Source: a virus | Length of the DNA: 59,383 nucleotides | IMG/VR virus record: IMGVR_UViG_3300045950_000335 | Coordinates: 1 to 59,383 of that record | Strand: one strand, 5' to 3' | Shown: positions 48,465 to 57,055 of the stretch, one piece after another | How the letters are laid out: the number at the start of each line of letters is the position of its first letter | Numbering within the stretch: the stretch's first letter is position 1 | Notes under the pieces: model-generated | The model's database searches: none | Seen by the model: only the letters and a program-made list of their open reading frames with translations | What the model was told of the DNA's origin: nothing | Position numbers and translations under genes: made by a program

Positions 48465-49110
48465 GCTGCGTTCCTTTGCTCAACCAATCGCAGCGATGTT
48501 TGCGCAGCAAGATCGCCTGCGCGCGATATTTGCAACATTTGCTTTTCAACGCCGCCAAGCATCACGCGATGTGCAGCATCCTTGTCTCCAATCAACATGG
48601 GCTTGGCAACCTTCTGGCCTTGCTGACGATTGTTTGCTCCAGCCAGGCCGATCAGCACCGGGGGGTATTCCGGTCGCTCATTGCGAGCCTTGAACCCGCG
48701 ATAACGGTTCTCGAATTCACGCGCCACGAACGGCCACTCGTCCTCGCTTTTTTGTCCGAGCGCGATCCATCCGCCCATGTCATGCAGCACTCGATGAATC
48801 AGCGGGTCGTCAAAGGCCACGTCCTCCCATGTGCCGACGTGGCGCACGGCCTTATCCACCTTGGCCCATGCAGTCAGCGCGGCATCCTGCGTCGATCCTT
48901 GCAGCATCCGCACGATGTCTGCCGGCTTTGGCATGAACTGGCCGGCGTCTGGATTCATCACATGCCGATTGAGCGCCTGAGACACCGCCGAGAAGTCGAA
49001 CGGACGCATCGCTTCCCACCAGACTGACAGCGCGAATTTGCTCACGTCTCGCTGATAGAATCCATGCACATCGGCCATCAACTGACGGAACTGATCGTAG
49101 TCAGAAACGA

Positions 49111-49114
<4 letters not shown>
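48461..49114 (-). CDS. Replication-associated protein (DUF6475/helicase-loader-like)
   Basis: A 217-residue protein. N-terminal YDQFRQLMADVHGFYQRDVSKFALSVWWEAMRPFDFSAVSQALNRHVMNPDAGQFMPKPADIVRML resembles lambda P-type or DnaT-like helicase loader domains. The middle WPFVAREFENRYRGFKAR matches small phage replication proteins. It directly follows the DUF1376 gene (four-base overlap), the usual pairing of initiator and loader. Confidence 0.65.
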
Positions 49115-50051
<937 letters not shown>

Positions 50052-50055
<4 letters not shown>

Positions 50056-50351
50056 GAGAACAGAGCTTTCTGAATTGGCGGAATCGCCACCGGCCTGATC
50101 GTGATGCCACTGATCCTATCCTTTCGCCGCGAGGCCTCTACCAGCTCCTTCGTATCGTTCAGCAATTCATTGATTCGTGCGCTCACCGTGGACTTCTGCA
50201 ATGTGAGTGCCTGAGCCAACTCTCCGATGCTCCAGTCACCTCCGCGCGCCTTGATGAATGCCAAGATGCGATTGCGCTGCTGTGCCGATTTGCCCGTCAT
50301 TTGGTGAATGAGTAGGGAATCGCGGGAGGTTTCACGAACATTCGTCTGCAT
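50052..50351 (-). CDS. Winged-helix DNA-binding protein
   Basis: A 99-residue protein. KSAQQRNRILAFIKARGGDWSIGELAQALTLQKSTVSARINELL is a textbook winged helix-turn-helix of the MarR/IclR kind, followed by a short wing. It is the first or second gene of the leftward early operon and probably a regulator or replication accessory. Four-base overlap with the DUF1376 gene. Confidence 0.7.
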
Positions 50352-50433
50352 GGCTCAGTCTCCGGTTACGGTGTTCCTGTGGGTGAAAGCAGGGTTTTCA
50401 TGTAGGCAGCAGGGTAAAAAAAGAGAGTAGTGG

Positions 50434-50703
50434 TCATTGTTCAGTACCCTTTCCAGCCCCTATGGTCACGAACCGGCGCATGCGCTCCTCGTGTATCTTG
50501 AGCATGCCATCGACCCCAACCACATTGACCGTAATGAGATCGCGCAAGAACTCCTGCTCGCTGCCATACCCGGACTCATGCACCAGGCGCGCCAACCCTT
50601 CCTTGATGGCGAAGGGCAGCATGGTCTTGGCCTGCTCGGTGCACTTGCCGAACGGATTGGATGCGCCGGAGCGCGATTCCATGAGATCGTCGTCATCTGC
50701 CAT
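50434..50703 (-). CDS. Small early protein of unknown function
   Basis: An 89-residue protein (MADDDDLMESRSGASNPFGKCTEQAKTMLPFAIKEGLARLVHESGYGSEQEFLRDLITVNVVG) with a helical body. The pattern near the C-terminus resembles small phage proteins that precede replication genes. No family claimed. A gap of about 80 bases separates it from the winged-helix gene. Confidence 0.55.
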   Translation of the reverse strand: MADDDDLMESRSGASNPFGKCTEQAKTMLPFAIKEGLARLVHESGYGSEQEFLRDLITVNVVGVDGMLKIHEERMRRFVTIGAGKGTEQ

Positions 50704-50832
50704 GCGAGGTGCCTTTCATAAAATCGTCCCGCCTATCCCCCGGCGGTCGGGTATCCAGCCATGCCGACTTACGCTTGCGCGCTGGCTCGGTGCGGTTCGC
50801 TTCAGCGAGGTTAGACTGAAGCGGGGAGAGTT

Positions 50833-51048
50833 TCAGGCGGGCTTGCGCGCAACCCGCCGCATCGTGCGTTTGTGCAGCGCGAGAATCTTGTTTCCCGTCG
50901 TCCAGCGCACATCCTTGCGGGTGTCGCTGTTCAGGATTTCATTGACGCTCGGAGGCTTCAAGTCGATTTCGCGCGCAATCTCCGCTTGCGAAATTCCGGC
51001 ATCAACCACTTCCTGTAAGAGTCGTTTCCAGTTATTTTCGGTATCCAT
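50833..51048 (-). CDS. Cro-like repressor of prophage B
   Basis: A 71-residue helix-turn-helix protein (WKRLLQEVVDAGISQAEIAREIDLKPPSVNEILN) with a basic tail (KRTMRRVARKPA). It is divergent from cI and first in the leftward early operon, the place of Cro. Its promoter (TTGACT-N17-TATCAT, minus strand) has the -10 ending six bases before the ATG, so the cro mRNA may be leaderless. No Shine-Dalgarno is visible. Confidence 0.82.
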   Translation of the reverse strand: MDTENNWKRLLQEVVDAGISQAEIAREIDLKPPSVNEILNSDTRKDVRWTTGNKILALHKRTMRRVARKPA

Positions 51049-51119
51049 TCTGCGATGATAGGCGCGCCTAACATCTTAGTCAATAGGCTTGCCGAATGCA
51101 CACAATGCTAATGTTAGGC
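51049..51119. promoter_or_regulatory. cro/cI operator-promoter region
   Basis: Leftward promoter: -35 TTGACT (51083-51078), 17-base spacer, -10 TATCAT (51060-51055). Operators: TAGGCGCGCCTA (51059-51070, perfect palindrome, inside the spacer and -10) and TAGGCTTGCCGA (51084-51095, one half degenerate). A further half-site TTAGGC abuts the cI start. TAATGT (51109-51114) is a possible cI -10 five bases before its ATG, without a good -35, like the activated, leaderless lambda PRM. Confidence 0.75.
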
Positions 51120-51794
51120 ATGAGTTCGCTATCAGAAAGAATCAAAGAGCTTGCCGCCGACCTTCCGCGCGGGTGGCAGGCCGAGCTTGCGCGCTATTGC
51201 AAGGTAAAGCCGCCGTCGGTCGCTGGGTGGGTATCTGGTGACACAAAAACGCTTGACGGCGAGAACCTGCTGAACGTGGCAGCATTTTTCAAGGCGAACC
51301 CGAAATGGATTGCTACAGGAAAAGGTAGAAAATACCCAGATTCTTCCACCTATTCATCGGGAAGCGCCGCTCCAGAGCAAGGCAATATCTCTCCACAAAA
51401 AATAGCCATCGGAGGAAGAGTGCCTTTAATCAGCCTAGTGGCGGCTGGTACCTGGAGAGAGAGCGTGGATAACTTAGTGCCTGGAACAGCAGAAGAATGG
51501 GTAACAACAACCGTTGCCGTAAAACAACACACCTACGCCCTGCGCGTGGAAGGCGACTCGATGGAGCCGCGCTTCCCGCATGGAGCCATCCTGATCGTGG
51601 AGCCGGAGGAAGAGGCCCGCAACGGCAGCTTCGTCATCGTGCGCCAGAACGGCTCGGAGGCCACGTTCAAGCAGCTAGTATATGATGGCGGCCAAGCCTA
51701 CCTCAAGCCGCTCAACCCGCGCTACCCGATCATGCAGATGCGTCCGGACGCGGTGATCTGCGGCGTGGTCAAGCAGATGGTGATGGACGTATAA
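51120..51794 (+). CDS. CI repressor with LexA-type S24 peptidase domain
   Basis: A 224-residue repressor. The N-terminal helix-turn-helix is ELARYCKVKPPSVAGWVSGDTKTL. The autocleavage site is the Ala-Gly bond in LVAAGTW (about residue 109), with catalytic Ser in VEGDSMEPRF (about 147) and Lys in EATFKQL (about 182). RecA-stimulated cleavage would induce the prophage. Start 51120 is chosen because the -10-like TAATGT lies just upstream; in-frame ATGs at 51096, 51105 and 51111 lie within or above the promoter. Confidence 0.9.
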   Translation: MSSLSERIKELAADLPRGWQAELARYCKVKPPSVAGWVSGDTKTLDGENLLNVAAFFKANPKWIATGKGRKYPDSSTYSSGSAAPEQGNISPQKIAIGGRVPLISLVAAGTWRESVDNLVPGTAEEWVTTTVAVKQHTYALRVEGDSMEPRFPHGAILIVEPEEEARNGSFVIVRQNGSEATFKQLVYDGGQAYLKPLNPRYPIMQMRPDAVICGVVKQMVMDV

Positions 51795-51885
51795 TGCACT
51801 TCGTCGTCCTGTTCTTGTGCCAGATGAACAGAAGAACAACGGAACAAAATAACGTGATTCAGTTGCAGCTTCGGTTTGACTTTTC

Positions 51886-52269
51886 GTGAAGAAAGCCGCG
51901 ATTATTTTTGCATGGCTGCTGTTGTTTTGCGTCCATGCTTCAATATTTGGAAGCCCGCATGGTTTGCTTGGCGGGATTTATTGGATGCCATCCATAGCAA
52001 AAGCCCAAGTGATAAATACGCTGGCAAACCTTGGGGTTTTTTCAATTGGCTTCGCGCTATGGCGCGTGACAAGAAAAAAACCGCAAGGAGAGTGTGAGTT
52101 CGAGAACAAATCAAATGTTCAAGTGGTGATATTTTGCATTGCGCTGTACGCGATCTACTTTGGGCTTCGCGTAGATTGCAACGACGTTTTTGATTTTTGC
52201 ATCGAACCGAGTGCGTCAAGCTCATCAGTTTGTTACGACAACAAAGGGGCGTATGGCTGTGAAGAATAA
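51886..52269 (+). CDS. Membrane protein downstream of cI
   Basis: A 127-residue protein with a GTG start. N-terminal hydrophobic AAIIFAWLLLFCVHASIFG, a second helix NTLANLGVFSIGFALWRV and a third VQVVIFCIALYAIYFGL, then a Cys-containing C-terminus. It is more AT-rich than the phage average. It is in the lysogeny operon position, so it may be a superinfection-exclusion or lysogenic-conversion protein; this is inference. Confidence 0.55.
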   Translation: MKKAAIIFAWLLLFCVHASIFGSPHGLLGGIYWMPSIAKAQVINTLANLGVFSIGFALWRVTRKKPQGECEFENKSNVQVVIFCIALYAIYFGLRVDCNDVFDFCIEPSASSSSVCYDNKGAYGCEE

Positions 52270-52486
52270 GCTGACATACATCTTGTCCGCAGTGGCGGTC
52301 GCATTGGTGCTTGGATGGTTCGGCGCATACGACTACATTCCAGATGGACATCACGGCCTGTGGCGCATCAACCGGATCACGCACCAGACGAGCTATACAG
52401 ACAGGGATGGCGACTGGCGTCCCATCGACGAACACGCAGAATTCGACCTTTCTACGGCACGTCCGGCCACAGGTGTCGCGCCATGA
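52253..52486 (+). CDS. Small single-helix membrane protein
   Basis: A 77-residue protein (MAVKNKLTYILSAVAVALVLGWFGAYDYIPDGHHGLWRIN...), with one N-terminal membrane or signal-anchor helix and a polar periplasmic part. AAAGGGGCGT precedes the ATG, and it overlaps the previous gene by 17 bases. A 22-codon frame starts in ATGA overlap with its stop but is too short to call. Confidence 0.55.
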   Translation: MAVKNKLTYILSAVAVALVLGWFGAYDYIPDGHHGLWRINRITHQTSYTDRDGDWRPIDEHAEFDLSTARPATGVAP

Positions 52487-52585
52487 AGCGCATCATCATT
52501 TCTGCCACTGAAAGCCAGCCGCGGGCAAACACATATAACGCGGCAACTTAGGAGGATTTTTCCACTTAACCAAAGGAGAATCACC

Positions 52586-52711
52586 ATGAAGAAACTCGCA
52601 TTTGCCGTCGTTGCCCTAGTCCTGTCTGCTTCCGCGCTCGCCCACTCCGGCGGCACCGATGCCTACGGCTGCCACCACGACCGCCGCACCGGCAGCTATC
52701 ACTGCCACTAA
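52586..52711 (+). CDS. Secreted YHYH-motif small protein
   Basis: A 41-residue precursor with signal peptide MKKLAFAVVALVLSASALA and a 22-residue mature part HSGGTDAYGCHHDRRTGSYHCH. This is the YHYH-type Cys/His cluster (GCHxxxxTGxYHCH) found in small exported proteins and nuclease-associated domains, probably metal binding. AAAGGAGAATCACC precedes the ATG and a strong terminator follows, so it is an independent moron-like unit in the lysogeny region. Confidence 0.8.
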   Translation: MKKLAFAVVALVLSASALAHSGGTDAYGCHHDRRTGSYHCH

Positions 52712-52730
52712 TCCACCGCCATTCCCCCTT

Positions 52731-52752
52731 AACCCGCCTCGGCGGGTTTTTT
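52731..52752 (+). terminator. Rho-independent terminator of the lysogeny transcript
   Basis: AACCCGCC-TC-GGCGGGTT is an 8-bp stem followed by four further T residues and TATTT. It ends transcription from cI through the YHYH gene just before the second operator cluster. Confidence 0.9.
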
Positions 52753-52765
52753 ATTTAACCATTAT

Positions 52766-52806
52766 TAGGTTTGCCTATTGACAGCATGATTAGGTGCGCC
52801 TATCAT
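52766..52806 (+). promoter_or_regulatory. Second operator-controlled rightward promoter
   Basis: TTGACA (52778-52783), 17 bases, TATCAT (52801-52806): the same -10 and spacing as the cro promoter. Two operators, TAGGTTTGCCTA (52766-52777, touching the -35) and TAGGTGCGCCTA (52791-52802, overlapping the -10), match those at 51059 and 51084. CI and Cro should therefore silence this promoter in the lysogen. It fires into the tRNA/structured-RNA region and the recT operon. Confidence 0.85.
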
Positions 52807-52811
52807 GCGAC

Positions 52812-53360
52812 CACTCTCACAGAACACCGCAGCGAGTACCGGCAGGCCAGCAGCGGCACGCGAAGGATAGAGCAGTACCGGAGCGGCGTAAGTCTGAATC
52901 GCGGCCACAGTGAAGCGGAGAGACCACGGTGAGTCCGCACGGGAGCGAGCGAAGTGAAGCACAGAACAGAAGCGAGGTAGAGCAGTTGGCAGCTCGGGTG
53001 GCTCATAACCACCAGGTCGCCGGTTCGAGTCCGGCCCTCGCAACCAATCCTCCCAAGGGCGCAGCCTGAGAGCGTACAGGCCGTGGGGAATGCTCAAGAT
53101 AAGTTCCACGTTAAGGCAAAGTTGAGCCGACGCAAGCAAAACGATACTTGCCGACCGTAGCCAGTGCGAAAGAAGGCTACCCCCTTGTCGGGTCAAAAGC
53201 TCCCGTCCGTGGGAATCGTAACTATCGGACTGCGTGGACTGCCGTGCAACAACGGAAGCCGTGTGAAACAGGGGCGGAATCAAACGAATTCCAATCCGGG
53301 AACGCGGGATGCGCGCTGCGGCTTTAACAGCAGCACGGTTTAACGCCAACAGAGACATGG
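52812..53360 (+). ncRNA. Candidate large structured phage RNA containing a tRNA
   Basis: About 550 bases lie between the operator promoter and the first protein gene at 53372 without a convincing frame on either strand. After the tRNA come successive local stems: 53064-53081 (GCCTG/CAGGC), 53082-53110 (CGTGG/CCACG), 53132-53151 (GCAAG/CTTGC), 53157-53180 (GTAGCC/GGCTAC), 53189-53205 (CGGG/CCCG), 53205-53230 (GTCCG/CGGAC), 53242-53255 (CCGT/ACGG), 53276-53292 (GGAAT/ATTCC), 53315-53334 (GCTGC/GCAGC). A tRNA inside or next to a big prophage RNA is the context known for GOLLD and ROOL RNAs. Sequence membership is not claimed. The 3' end is not defined. Confidence 0.55.
52971..53046 (+). tRNA. 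Phage tRNA(CAU), initiator-like
   Basis: 76 bases with CCA encoded: AGCGAGGTAGAGCAG..., D-stem GAGC/GCTC, anticodon stem GGTGG/CCACC around CTCATAA (anticodon CAT), T-arm GCCGG-TTCGAGT-CCGGC. Acceptor pairs 2-7/66-71 are perfect, but position 1 is A opposite A72, an unpaired end like bacterial tRNA-fMet (C1/A72). A11-T24 and the strings AGGTCG and CATAACC also match E. coli initiator tRNA. Only two of the three hallmark G:C pairs are present (30-40, 31-39; 29-41 is T-A). Confidence 0.85.
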
Positions 53361-53371
53361 AAGGAGAAAGC

Positions 53372-53725
53372 ATGAAACAGCCGCAATTTATCGCCGAGTC
53401 CAAGCCGATGATGGATGCAGTGGATGCCATGTTCGGCAAGCTGTTCGCGCCGGAAGAATGCCTGATCGTGACGCATGAAGGCATCGAGTGGTGCGTAACC
53501 GGACGCTACGAGCAGGAAGAAACGCCGTGCGGAATGGTGTCGTTCTACCGCATCAAATCTGTTTGGCTGGCCTGCGATCCTGAGCGCAACGACATGAAGG
53601 ACTACCTCAAGTTCATTGTGCTATCCAACCTGGCCGATCTGGCGGTTGAGAAGTACGAGGCCAAGGAAGCGATTTACCGTCGCGAGCAAGCGTTGCGCGA
53701 AGAAGCGATGGCGGAAAGGGAGTGA
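53372..53725 (+). CDS. First early protein of the recT operon, unknown function
   Basis: A 117-residue soluble protein (MKQPQFIAESKPMMDAVDAMFGKLFAPEECLIVTHEGIEWCVTGRYEQEE...). Start 53372 follows GGAAGGAGAAAGC; a longer frame from 53309 would run into the structured-RNA region. It leads a tightly packed plus-strand operon ending with the exonuclease. Confidence 0.6.
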   Translation: MKQPQFIAESKPMMDAVDAMFGKLFAPEECLIVTHEGIEWCVTGRYEQEETPCGMVSFYRIKSVWLACDPERNDMKDYLKFIVLSNLADLAVEKYEAKEAIYRREQALREEAMAERE

Positions 53726-53726
53726 C

Positions 53727-53843
53727 ATGAATACCAGAAAACTCTACCAGCTTGTGCGCGCCTACAAGGACCTGGGCCTCTCGCATGACGCAGCATTCGA
53801 GCGCGCTTTCGCAGAGTACAAGGCCATCAGGGGCGCGAAATGA
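53727..53843 (+). CDS. Small helical protein, 38 aa
   Basis: MNTRKLYQLVRAYKDLGLSHDAAFERAFAEYKAIRGAK, preceded by AAAGGGAGTGAC. It starts one base after the previous stop and overlaps the next start by ATGA. The tight packing supports a real gene; function unknown. Confidence 0.6.
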   Translation: MNTRKLYQLVRAYKDLGLSHDAAFERAFAEYKAIRGAK

Positions 53844-54112
53844 ACCTGCCCTATCGCAGACGCTACAACTGGAAGCTGGTCTGGCGCAGCTACCGCCACA
53901 TCTTCGCGTGGCTGACGCTGATCGCCACCCTGATCTCCCTGATTATCTCCGGCGAGCGGTACATGCTCGAACACCATGCGCGGCTGGATGCAGAGAACGA
54001 GAACGCCACCATGAAAGCCGAGGCACTGCGCCTGGCCAATGTCGGCGCACCTGGTTGGGTGCATACCGATTGGGTGGAAGGCACTGCCGATCTTGAGGTG
54101 AGGAAACCATGA
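53840..54112 (+). CDS. Single-pass membrane protein
   Basis: A 90-residue protein: a basic N-terminus (YRRRYNWKLVWRSYRH), one membrane helix (IFAWLTLIATLISLIISGERYM) and a coiled, acidic C-terminal part. Coupled by ATGA overlaps on both sides within the recT operon. No family recognised. Confidence 0.6.
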   Translation: MNLPYRRRYNWKLVWRSYRHIFAWLTLIATLISLIISGERYMLEHHARLDAENENATMKAEALRLANVGAPGWVHTDWVEGTADLEVRKP

Positions 54113-54294
54113 AGGCGCTGCACGACCGCATAGACCGCATGGCAGAGCAGGCACAGATCGAAATCATGAAGGACGGCCTGCGCGCCCGTTGCCAGCTTAA
54201 CGGACTGGTGGCGCACCACAACCGCAGCCTCGCGCAACTCAGGCGCAACCGGATGGCGGAAAGACTGGCTAAACAACAAGGAGATAAGAAATGA
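54109..54294 (+). CDS. Small helical protein of unknown function
   Basis: A 61-residue charged protein (MKALHDRIDRMAEQAQIEIMKDGLRARCQ...RMAERLAKQQGDKK), predicted coiled. It ends in an ATGA overlap with recT and may be a recombination accessory by position. Confidence 0.55.
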   Translation: MKALHDRIDRMAEQAQIEIMKDGLRARCQLNGLVAHHNRSLAQLRRNRMAERLAKQQGDKK

Positions 54295-55223
54295 ATGCAG
54301 TCACAGAGCAAGGCAAGAACACGAACAAGGTTGCCGCATTCGCTGGGTTCATGGACAAGCTCAAGCCGCAACTGGCGAGAGCGCTGCCAACCCACATGAA
54401 CGCCGACCGCATGGCGCGCTTGGCGCTGACCGCATTCAGCACCACCCCGGCGCTGCAACAATGCGACCCGAAGAGCATTGCCGGTTCGATCATGACCGCT
54501 GCGCAGCTAGGACTTGAGCCGGGCATCAACGGACAAGGCTACCTGATTCCGTATAAGGAAACCTGCACCTTCGTTCCAGGCTGGAAGGGACTGGTCGATC
54601 TGGTGGCCCGCAGTGGCCGCGCTACCGTATGGACTGGCGCGGTGCGCGCTGGCGACGAATTCGAGTATCAGTTGGGCGATACCCCATTCTGCAAGCACAA
54701 GCCTGGCGACGAGGACGACGACGCGCCCTTTACCCACGTCTATGCCATCGGTCGCGTGCGCGATGCCGCCATGCCGGTGATCGAGGTATGGAGCCGCGCC
54801 AAGGTGCAGAAGCACCTCAAGAAGTACAACAAGGTCGGCAATCGTCACTACGCGCTGGCAGACGAGAACAACCTGGAAATGTACGCCCGCAAGTGTGCGC
54901 TGCTGCAGGTGCTGAAATACATGCCATCGAGCATCGAGCTTGCCAATGCAATCGTTGCCAGCAATGCCGCGGAAGAGGGTCACGGAGTCACCATTGAGAA
55001 CGGCATCGTGGTCGATATGGGCGGATCGGAAAGCGAGCCAGCCAAGGATCAGCGCGCCGAATGCACGCCTGAGCAATTCGCCGATCTGGCTGCAGAGTGG
55101 GAAAGCCTGGTGCGCACTGGAAAGAAGAGTGCGAAGCAGGCGCTGGCTGCGATGGCGACGATCTGTGTCCTCACCGAAGAGCAGCAGTTGCAGGTTGATG
55201 CCTGGCAGTCGGAGGGCAACTGA
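54291..55223 (+). CDS. recT: RecT-family single-strand annealing protein
   Basis: A 310-residue RecT. MDKLKPQLARALPTHMNADRMARLALTAFSTTPALQQCDPKSI, SIMTAAQLGLEPGINGQGYLIPY, TFVPGWKGLVDLVARSG and NLEMYARKCALLQVLKYMPSS are the conserved RecT core blocks. It anneals complementary strands produced by the exonuclease next to it. AGGAGATAAGA precedes the ATG. Confidence 0.95.
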   Translation: MNAVTEQGKNTNKVAAFAGFMDKLKPQLARALPTHMNADRMARLALTAFSTTPALQQCDPKSIAGSIMTAAQLGLEPGINGQGYLIPYKETCTFVPGWKGLVDLVARSGRATVWTGAVRAGDEFEYQLGDTPFCKHKPGDEDDDAPFTHVYAIGRVRDAAMPVIEVWSRAKVQKHLKKYNKVGNRHYALADENNLEMYARKCALLQVLKYMPSSIELANAIVASNAAEEGHGVTIENGIVVDMGGSESEPAKDQRAECTPEQFADLAAEWESLVRTGKKSAKQALAAMATICVLTEEQQLQVDAWQSEGN

Positions 55224-55225
55224 TC

Positions 55226-56827
55226 ATGGAAATCCACGACATCCAGCAAGGCACTCCCGAGTGGGACGCATTCCGCCTGACCCACTTCGGCGCCAGCGAG
55301 GCCGCGGCGATGCTTGGCCTCTCCAAGAAGGTGAAGCGCACCGAACTGCTGCGCATGAAGCACACCGGCATTGCCAAGGAGTTCAGCGATTGGGTGCAGG
55401 AGAACGTCCTTGACCACGGCCACGAAGTTGAGGCGCTTGCCCGCCCGATCATCGAGCGCATCATCGGTGCGAAGCTCTATCCGGTGGTTTGCTCCGAAGG
55501 CAAGTTGTCAGCGTCCTGCGACGGCCTGACGGCAGACGATAGAACTGCCTTCGAGCATAAGCAGTGGAACGCAGACCTTGCCGAGCTGGTGCGCAACGGC
55601 ATTGTGCCAGACGATCACATGTCGCAATGTCAGCAGATATTAATGATTACAGAGGCCGAGCGCGTCATCTTCACTGTGTCCGATGGCACCGAGGAAAAAA
55701 TGGTATACGTCGAGGTGAGGCCGGACCAAGAATGGTTCTCGCGCATCATGCACGGATGGACACAGTTCGCCATCGATCTCGAAAACTACCGACACGTTGA
55801 AATCCAAGAAAAGCCGAAGGCCGAGGCCATCATGGACCTGCCCGCGCTGTCTGTGCAGGCTTCCGGCATGGTCACGTACTCCAACCTGCCGGAATTCAAG
55901 GCGGCAGCCGAGAGCTACATCTCAGGCATCAACACCGACCTGCAGACCGACAACGACTTCGCCAACGCCGAGGCCACGGTCAAGTTCTGCAAGAAAACCG
56001 AGGAAACGCTGGACGTAACGAAAAAGGCCATCCTCGCGCAGACCGCCAGCATCGACGAAGTAATCCGGACGGTCGAGCATATCCAAGCGCAGCTTCGCGA
56101 CAAGCGCCTGCTGCTGGACAAGCTGGTGAAGACCGAGAAGGACAAGCGCAAGACGGAAATGGTGGCCGCGGCAAATGTGAAGTACGCCGAGCACGTCGCC
56201 GCACTGCAGGCCGAGATAACCGGGATCAACCTGAACCCGCTGCTCAAGACGCCGGACTTTGGCGGCGCCATTAAGGGGCTGAAGTCGCTGGCATCCATGC
56301 ACGACGCTCTGGATGCCGCGCTGGCGAACGGCAAGATCGAGGCAGACCGCATCGCCCTGGACGTGCGCGCAAAGCTGGTATGGTTCGGCAAGTACGCTGA
56401 TGACTACCGCGCGCTGTTTGCCGACATGCAGCTACTTATGGGTCTGACCGGCGATGCGTTTGAGGCAATCGTGAAGAACCGCATCGCCGAGCACAAGGCC
56501 GCCGAAGCCGCCGCGAAGCTGGCCGAGGAAGAGGCGCGCATCCGGGCGGAGGAATGGGCGAAGGCGAAGGCCGAACTGGATGCTGCGAAGAACAGCCAGG
56601 AAGGCGCTCAACTATCACCGGCAGCGCAGGAACTGTACGAAGCAGAGGGTGCGGCTCGATTCTCAGAGAAGCATCCTGCCTTGGCGTCCAAACCTGAGGC
56701 AGCGAAGGCACCGCGCCCGACGCGCATGGCGCTTATTGAATGCATTGCCAGCCACTACGGCGTCAGCATCCTGACCGCCGGCGAGTGGCTGCGCACGGTA
56801 TTCACAGATGGAATACCAACTTGCTAG
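55226..56827 (+). CDS. YqaJ-type recombination exonuclease with long C-terminal coil
   Basis: A 533-residue protein. Residues 1-200 are the YqaJ/lambda-exonuclease PD-(D/E)XK nuclease: QGTPEWDAFRLTHFGASEAAAMLG, LDHGHEVEALARPIIERI, LSASCDGLTADDRTAFEHKQW with Asp and Glu-x-Lys, and DDHMSQCQQILMITEAERV. Residues about 225-400 are coiled (DUF1351-like) and the last 100 are Ala/Glu-rich with a small terminal domain. It resects DNA ends for RecT. It starts two bases after the recT stop. Confidence 0.88.
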   Translation: MEIHDIQQGTPEWDAFRLTHFGASEAAAMLGLSKKVKRTELLRMKHTGIAKEFSDWVQENVLDHGHEVEALARPIIERIIGAKLYPVVCSEGKLSASCDGLTADDRTAFEHKQWNADLAELVRNGIVPDDHMSQCQQILMITEAERVIFTVSDGTEEKMVYVEVRPDQEWFSRIMHGWTQFAIDLENYRHVEIQEKPKAEAIMDLPALSVQASGMVTYSNLPEFKAAAESYISGINTDLQTDNDFANAEATVKFCKKTEETLDVTKKAILAQTASIDEVIRTVEHIQAQLRDKRLLLDKLVKTEKDKRKTEMVAAANVKYAEHVAALQAEITGINLNPLLKTPDFGGAIKGLKSLASMHDALDAALANGKIEADRIALDVRAKLVWFGKYADDYRALFADMQLLMGLTGDAFEAIVKNRIAEHKAAEAAAKLAEEEARIRAEEWAKAKAELDAAKNSQEGAQLSPAAQELYEAEGAARFSEKHPALASKPEAAKAPRPTRMALIECIASHYGVSILTAGEWLRTVFTDGIPTC

Positions 56828-56884
56828 GCGATTGACTTAAGGGCTCTAACGCCTGAATATGAACTTTCGACAAGGAGAGACCAA

Positions 56885-57055
56885 GTGAAAAATGCAAAGT
56901 GGTGGCAAATACTTCTGGCCGTGCTGGGAGGGGTCGTAATCGCGCTCGGCGTGCTCGTGCTTTGGTTCGCTGCAGAGGAAAGCGGCGTAGCCAAGAACTG
57001 CTACACGGGCATTGTTGGCGGTAATGTGGCCGTTATTTGCCCGCCGAACAAATGA
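56885..57055 (+). CDS. Small membrane protein, 56 aa
   Basis: GTG at 56885 preceded by AAGGAGAGACCAA. KNAKWWQILLAVLGGVVIALGVLVLWFAAEESG is a single membrane helix with a short Cys-containing C-terminus. The stop overlaps the next start (ATGA). It is the last gene that clearly belongs to the phage early operon before the integron-like sites. Confidence 0.65.
   Translation: MKNAKWWQILLAVLGGVVIALGVLVLWFAAEESGVAKNCYTGIVGGNVAVICPPNK

Noticed and set aside
53047-53360. Group I or II intron in the tRNA
   Set aside because: The tRNA is complete and uninterrupted, including its anticodon loop, and no catalytic core could be recognised.
52765-53484. 239-codon minus-strand frame over the tRNA and structured-RNA region
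   Set aside because: It reads the antisense of a complete tRNA (GPDSNRRPGGYEPP-type peptide), has no ribosome binding site, and would start inside a real plus-strand gene.
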